Shown piece by piece: positions 59,201-64,000 of a DNA stretch of 64,000 bases. Source of the stretch: Klebsormidium nitens (taxonomy: Eukaryota > Streptophyta > Klebsormidiophyceae > Klebsormidiales > Klebsormidiaceae); contig DF236952.1 in the NCBI GenBank assembly GCA_000708835.1, positions 421,448 through 485,447 of the forward strand. The letters are read 5' to 3'. The position numbers and the translations under genes were made by a program. Each line of letters starts with the position of its first letter. The first letter of the stretch is position 1. Below the pieces are notes generated by a model. The model did no database searches. It worked only from the letters and a program-made list of their open reading frames with translations, and was not told where the DNA came from.

Positions 59201-59922
59201 CAGTATCTCTCTTACAAGCGCAAACCCCATTGCGTCAAACCAACCTTCTGTTTGTAAACCAGAGGATATGTGCAGATGTAATGAGGGCAGACAAGGCAGG
59301 CAGGAAAGCCAGCAACAGCTGAAAGATACAAATGTGCTACAAGCCAAGCTCCGAGTTCAACGGAGTCTACATGGCTGACATGACATGCCATATGCCAAAA
59401 CCAGGCGCGATAAAAAAGTCAGCACACCCTCTAGAGAAGCATACCTTCTGCAAAGGCATATGACAACAAAAACCTGCTGACCTTGTCATGAGCTGCTTTT
59501 ATTGCATACACGTCCTGCCTCGCCCGCCAGTCCAGGTATCGCACGTCATTCAGCACGACATCCCAGTTATTCTTGAGCCTGCCACCCTGCTCTCTTGGGT
59601 CCGGGACCTGAAAGAGCTCCTCCCACCCCCCATCGTCCGGCCCATTCCGTGACTGCCTAGGTGATATATGCACACATTGTACAGCCGATCGCTTGCCGCT
59701 CTCCCTGTCTAGTGGAACCCTCTGCCCTGCAAACTCTCCTAAGCTGACTGTACCCTGCTTGCGCGCCTTCCTTCCTACTGGTCTCACGCTCTTCACAAGA
59801 GCCCTCACAGCCACCCCATGGCTAGAAGGATCGGTCAAGGCCCGGCAGCTCGCCCGTGCATGCAGTCCCCCAATAGGACCCTTTGCCAAACCCTCAACGC
59901 TTACTGCCGCTCCTACCATCAT
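53251..59922 (-). CDS. CAO: Chlorophyllide a oxygenase (chlorophyll b synthesis)
   Basis: A plastid Rieske mono-oxygenase that oxidises the 7-methyl of chlorophyllide a to formyl, giving chlorophyllide b. Ten exons in transcript order: 59922-59482, 58280-58176, 57488-57321, 56894-56763, 56501-56354, 56047-55863, 55496-55384, 54879-54732, 54118-53969 and 53433-53251. They sum to 1773 nt (590 residues). A transit peptide precedes the regulatory part ([20 protein letters not shown], then a coiled coil [21 protein letters not shown] minus its first residue). [20 protein letters not shown] opens the catalytic half. Rieske ligands are C309-A-H311 and C328-PY-H331. The mononuclear iron site is [12 protein letters not shown] with His414 and His419. 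The C-terminus has [13 protein letters not shown]. An in-frame stop lies upstream of the start ATG pair at 59922. In Arabidopsis the N-terminal part controls protein stability; its presence here suggests similar control. Exon identity is very firm. Confidence 0.96.
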
Positions 59923-61906
59923 ACTAGCCTGCTGTTCCGCCTGTTCAACCTGTTTCCATCAACGCAGCATGAGCGATCTCAAATGCACACCTGTTTCCTT
60001 GTCCTTTGCCAGCCTTCAAGCCTCGAACATCAACGTCGCTCTACCTGTCCACCCTACAGAGATCCTTTCCTTCCGAAGTGTTCCCCTCAGCATAAATCAG
60101 CAACCAGCACGCTTCTCGCGACAGGGCTGCTCAAACCAGCAGGAGTCAGCTGTTGCTTCAGAAAGACATAGGCGGTCACATGCGCCATGAGGAAGGCGAA
60201 TCCGCGGCACACGATGTCCTGCGCGAGCGCACCAGCAGAATGTGCAATCTAGTGTAGGGAGCGCTTCCTTTTTGCTTGGATTGAAGATTTCGTATACTCT
60301 GATTATTTGCAAATTTCCCACCCCACACTTTCAGAAGTTTCAGCCAATCCAAACTGCGGCTTTTCTGTGGCGCGGGCACCGGCAAGCCTATCGAAGTGGC
60401 TGAATCAGATTCTCTGATCATGGTCGTGGCCGCGCCTGGGCCCGCAAGCGGGCGACGTACCGAGAGGCGAATCTGGCTTTCAGCCAATCAGACGCCAGCA
60501 TTTGATAAAGTGAATCGCAGATATTACAAGATAATAGGAGCCTGCGAGCTTTGATACCTGGATAGCGCCTCGGTAGATAGTCACCGGCTGGTCGATTTGA
60601 CTTGCTTCTGGGTCGTTCTGGTTGGAAGTACGCCCGGTTCTCTGATTCCGCCTGTTTTTTCCTCGGAAAAGTCCATAACCGTCCAAGGCCCAGGCATGTT
60701 GGACGGTTTGTAATCCGTCGATACTGCAAGTTACTTATAAGCAAAAATCGACGGTCCAAATGCCCTCAAGCAATTCAAGCACTATAACCGTCGATGGCAG
60801 CGGCCAATGCGGCGGATCTTGATTGACAAATGAGCTCCACGAGCTAAGCTGGCCGCCCTCCTAGCCTGAGCTCATAGCAGTACGGTAGTTCATCTGCATG
60901 ACCGGACAAACTCACTGAACCAGAGTCCGTGTGTTCCCCGTGTGATGACAACCCTTAGTAAGCTTCAAGCGGCAACAAGGCAATTGTTCACTTTTCAGAA
61001 TGCACAAAATCACGGATGCCAGTCATCTTGTATTGTACCCCGGCCCAATGCATTATTCACACTGGCCGCCGCCGGCATGCAATCATGGTGACCGCAAGGC
61101 CGGCACTGCAATATGTGTTGTCAGTGTGCATAATGCAATGTACATGGAATCTCTATCGCATGATCACCATTGCTTCCTGCGGGGCCAGAAGTCTAATGAC
61201 GTGACTGCATGCTAGCTTTCACACGCGTTTCGCTTGTAGTATGATATACATGTGGGGTTGACAGGTAGTATATGGGACAAAAGCCCGAATCATCGCGAAT
61301 GATTAAGCGGGTCACAGTGCAGAAGTCCATCAGCCTAGGATCTGCAGCAGTGCAAGGTGTGACGGCCGCCCCGCCTAGACGCCCGACGATCGTACACTTT
61401 CGACGCTCCGGTGCCTCTTTCATCGTAATGCGAGAGGCCAGTTCACCCGACCACTTGCAAGTCTCCCACTCTGGATGCGTGGACTTCAAGCCTGGCTGGT
61501 GATGCGACCTGACGAGGTCATCATTGATCAAGTTCAACGCCACGTCATTTTGTAGATTCAGTATACCTCCGTCTCTTTCCTAGCGACCCACTCGAGATGT
61601 CCAAAGCTCTATGCAATGATGGATGCAATGTTGCAGCGTCGTTGCTTATGCTCAAGCAACCTTCTATCCAAAAGGTTTGAGTCGTCAGTCTCAATGTTCC
61701 AATGCGAGTGTCCCTACATGCCTGCACTGTCTTAAAACTAGCGCAGGTCGCAGTTTCTGCCGAGACCCTTGGCTTGCTGCGACCGTGCTTTATTTCTAGA
61801 CTCGCTCGGGAATCTACTAAGGCTAACTTTCCAATTTTGACAGGAAAGAATTGTTTCGATTCGAAACTAGAGAGACCGCCTCAACGCTGTACACTGTGTC
61901 CGTCGA
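59923..61906. other. Spacer between the CAO start and the VTE2-type gene stop (both minus strand)
   Basis: It contains the CAO promoter/5' UTR and the 3' UTR of the prenyltransferase. A minus-strand frame at about 60225-60095 reads a hydrophobic DIVCRGFAFLMAHVTAYVFL after a CAG, but it fits neither neighbour and soon stops. I leave it unannotated. No RNA gene was recognised. Confidence 0.5.
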
Positions 61907-64000
61907 TCATCGAACAAAAGGTAGCAGGAAGTACTCCGCATAGAATAACTGCAGTTGGGAGAGTAGCGTCAGTAAAAGTACTGACCAACACACAAACCTT
62001 TGTAGGACAAAGGACGGCCTTTCATCAGGATATGACGAAGGCGGGTACAGCAAGAAGGAGCAAGTCCGATGTCATCGGAAAGACTGTAACCAAGTGGTGA
62101 AGTGTCAGGCGCGAGAACGGCCAAAGAAGCGCACGAAGGGCTTACGGTTATTGGAAAGCATGGTTGGGGGAAGAGTACGCCCCGCGAAAGAAGCACAATC
62201 AGAGCTAACGAACGACCACAGAAGAGAGGGAAAGATGGACCGAGCAGAACGAAAGGCCGGAGCGGGAAACAAAAGTGAGAACGGCTGACGGAAGCAAAAG
62301 TCGACGGATAATGTGGATCGAGCCAAGCTGGACAAGCGACGGCTCGGACAGACCGAATGACAGGCAAAAACAAAGAGAGAAGAATAAATGGGACCGGAGG
62401 AAGAACTGGCAAAGGACGGAACTAGAGACGAGAACGGCCTACCTTCCACACAAACATGTAGAAGCCGACAATGGACGCCTTCTTGGCGAAGTCCACGTGG
62501 CGGGCCCTATGCCACAGGATGCCCCCAAGCGCCGCATGCGCGCCAACTGTCACCACCTTGCTCCACAGCCGGGAGCACGTGAAGCCCACTCCGATTGCGC
62601 CCACGTATGCAGCGCCCAGAAGGCTGACGCAGATCCAAAACATCTGGGGGGAAAGGACGAGGGAAGAGATCATTTTAGAAATAGGCGCCAGTCGGTTGTA
62701 ACTTGAAACAATCCCAATCCCCTGTGCCTATCCGCTTTCTATGAAACATCTCGTTTAGGGACTGCGGTAGCGGAGTCTTATCAAGGAAGCTCGCACCCCG
62801 ATTTGGGGCAGATATTGTTTCCACCGGAACGACTCAAGCGGGTCGGATAAATGATTGTGGGGGTTTTATGCTCAATTAACTCGTGCTCCAATGCAGAAGG
62901 ACAAGTTGGCAAGCCCATTCTAAACCTCGACTCCTTCGGAAAGCACGCATCCAAGAATGAACCGCCGAGAGCCGCTCGTCGACGAGGAACAAGACAGAAG
63001 TGGTTGAATCTTCGAAGTCTCGCGTTTTGCGATTTACCATGTTGGTGCGCAACAGCGCAGAAGAGAAAAGCAGAAAAGCAGCACACGCAGCATAAGCTGA
63101 CACCGGAAATATCCCAGCAGAGAGCCATGGATCTCGAAGAGAGGGAAAAGCGAGCGCGCCATTACCTTTTGCTGCCCCATCCGCACGGTAAAGGACTGAA
63201 TGTTGAATTGCCGGTCGCCCTCTAGATCAGGAATGTCCTGTAACAACGGACAATTCGCTTAGCTACAATCGTATGCTGCAGAAATTTCTGAGTTCCTGTA
63301 CTGCATCCTGAAATCCCGCAAGGGCAAGAAAAACCCCAAACTCAAAAGGTGCACAGATTTCTGTAAACGCAGAGAAGCTTCGCTTTCAGCTTCCTCTTTG
63401 CTCTCTTTGCGTTTAACGTCACAGGGACGCTTTTGCAATCCAGGCGCAGATGCGACCAGCCAGTCCCGAATGCCACTAAAGGCTGTTTACCTCTGGTGCA
63501 ATATCGCAATATTGTTCTAACCCAAGTCTGAGAAGCTGACATGTGGAGACTTCCAAGGAACAGCTACTGGCTCGCCACAACACACATGGCGCACTAATAT
63601 TCTGGGGGCCATTCACACTGCCTCCGACTCCTCACCTTGCAGAAGGCGATGACGAGGGAGAATACGCTCATGAAGGCGGTGCCGAAGAGGACGGGCCGAC
63701 TCAGCACCGCAGTGCGCTTGAGGACGGACACCTGGACAGACGACCAACTTTTGTCCCGTCTCTAGTTGTTCCGCAAGCCTTAAAATGGAAGAGGGTGGAA
63801 CCGGGCTCGTAGACAGGTCGCTTGACTGCCCACCTCCCGCAATCTACGACCTTTTGCCATCGACAAAGCTTAGCAGGCGAGAATCGGACGGGGAACACGC
63901 CTGTCATTTTTGCCCTTCTGATGAACCTTGTGATTGAGAGTACGTTCTCGCAGCTTTGAGAGGCCGTCTCAAACAAGTCATACCACGAATACACAAGTCG
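61907..64000 (-). CDS. VTE2: Homogentisate phytyltransferase-like UbiA prenyltransferase, 3' part
   Basis: This is the C-terminal part of a plastid-envelope UbiA-type prenyltransferase of the VTE2-1/HGGT group, which joins a prenyl diphosphate to homogentisate in tocopherol or tocotrienol synthesis. Exons in transcript order: 63731-63636 (SVLKRTAVLSRPVLFGTAFM and on), 63237-63166 (DIPDLEGDRQFNIQSFTVRM), 62643-62443 (MFWICVSLLG, LWSKVVTVGAHA, FYMFVWK) and 61948-61907 (LFYAEYFLLPFVR, stop). The DIPDxEGD motif is the second Asp-rich, Mg-diphosphate-binding motif. The first motif and the transit peptide lie beyond the right edge. Phases are all 0. The short last exon restores the conserved family ending LFYAEYLLIPFVR. 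The choice between phytyl and geranylgeranyl donor cannot be made from this part. Confidence 0.9.

Noticed and set aside
60095-60225. Hydrophobic minus-strand segment DIVCRGFAFLMAHVTAYVFL
   Set aside because: It follows a CAG and looks exon-like, but it does not match the VTE2 ending (found at 61907-61948) or the CAO N-terminus, and it runs into a stop.
1-64000. tRNA, rRNA, CRISPR or prokaryotic operon features
   Set aside because: No cloverleaf, rRNA segment or spaced direct-repeat array was recognised, and the window is plainly intron-rich eukaryotic DNA.

Overview
This is nuclear DNA of a green-lineage eukaryote, most likely a streptophyte (charophyte) alga of the Klebsormidium type. The genes are rich in GT-AG introns. 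They include chlorophyllide a oxygenase and a homogentisate phytyltransferase (chlorophyll b and tocopherol synthesis), a plant-type LRR protein, a plant Raf-like kinase and a plant clade-D PP2C. The species is an inference. Exon boundaries were assigned by eye from protein family similarity plus splice sites, and each complete model sums to a whole number of codons.

Layout. (1) 3158-9731 (+): family S28 serine carboxypeptidase, 11 exons. (2) 16388-28321 (+): a 15-exon gene encoding an AMT ammonium transporter fused in one frame to a PP2C phosphatase. (3) 32432-about 38420 (+): a secreted/membrane LRR protein followed by a membrane domain resembling XK-related proteins, with two apparent frameshifts. 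(4) 42192-45543 (+): Raf-like MAPKKK of the C5/C6 type. (5) 47311-51751 (+): plastid DUF2358 plus partial SOUL heme-binding protein. (6) 59922-53251 (-): chlorophyllide a oxygenase. (7) beyond 64000 to 61907 (-): 3' part of a VTE2-type prenyltransferase. The long gaps between genes hold no coding region I can support.

The outstanding locus is gene 2. One uninterrupted exon (23789-24055) carries both the end of the transporter and the start of the phosphatase, giving a predicted 911-residue protein. It has both pore histidines of the AMT family and all visible PP2C metal-binding motifs. AMT channels of land plants are shut by phosphorylation of their cytosolic C-terminus, so a phosphatase tethered exactly there suggests a transporter that carries its own reactivating enzyme.

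The introns of the same gene are filled with decayed copies of the neighbouring exons. At least nine exons have one to four such shadows, arranged as tandem arrays across splice junctions. One shadow of exon 9 keeps an acceptor and an open frame ending in a stop, and would give a transporter without phosphatase if spliced in. Another shadow, of exon 11, has been split by a short foldback element with an 8-bp target duplication.

Genes 6 and 7 are neighbours on the minus strand and both make plastid isoprenoid-tailed products (chlorophyll b, tocopherol). Nothing in the sequence shows that they are co-regulated.
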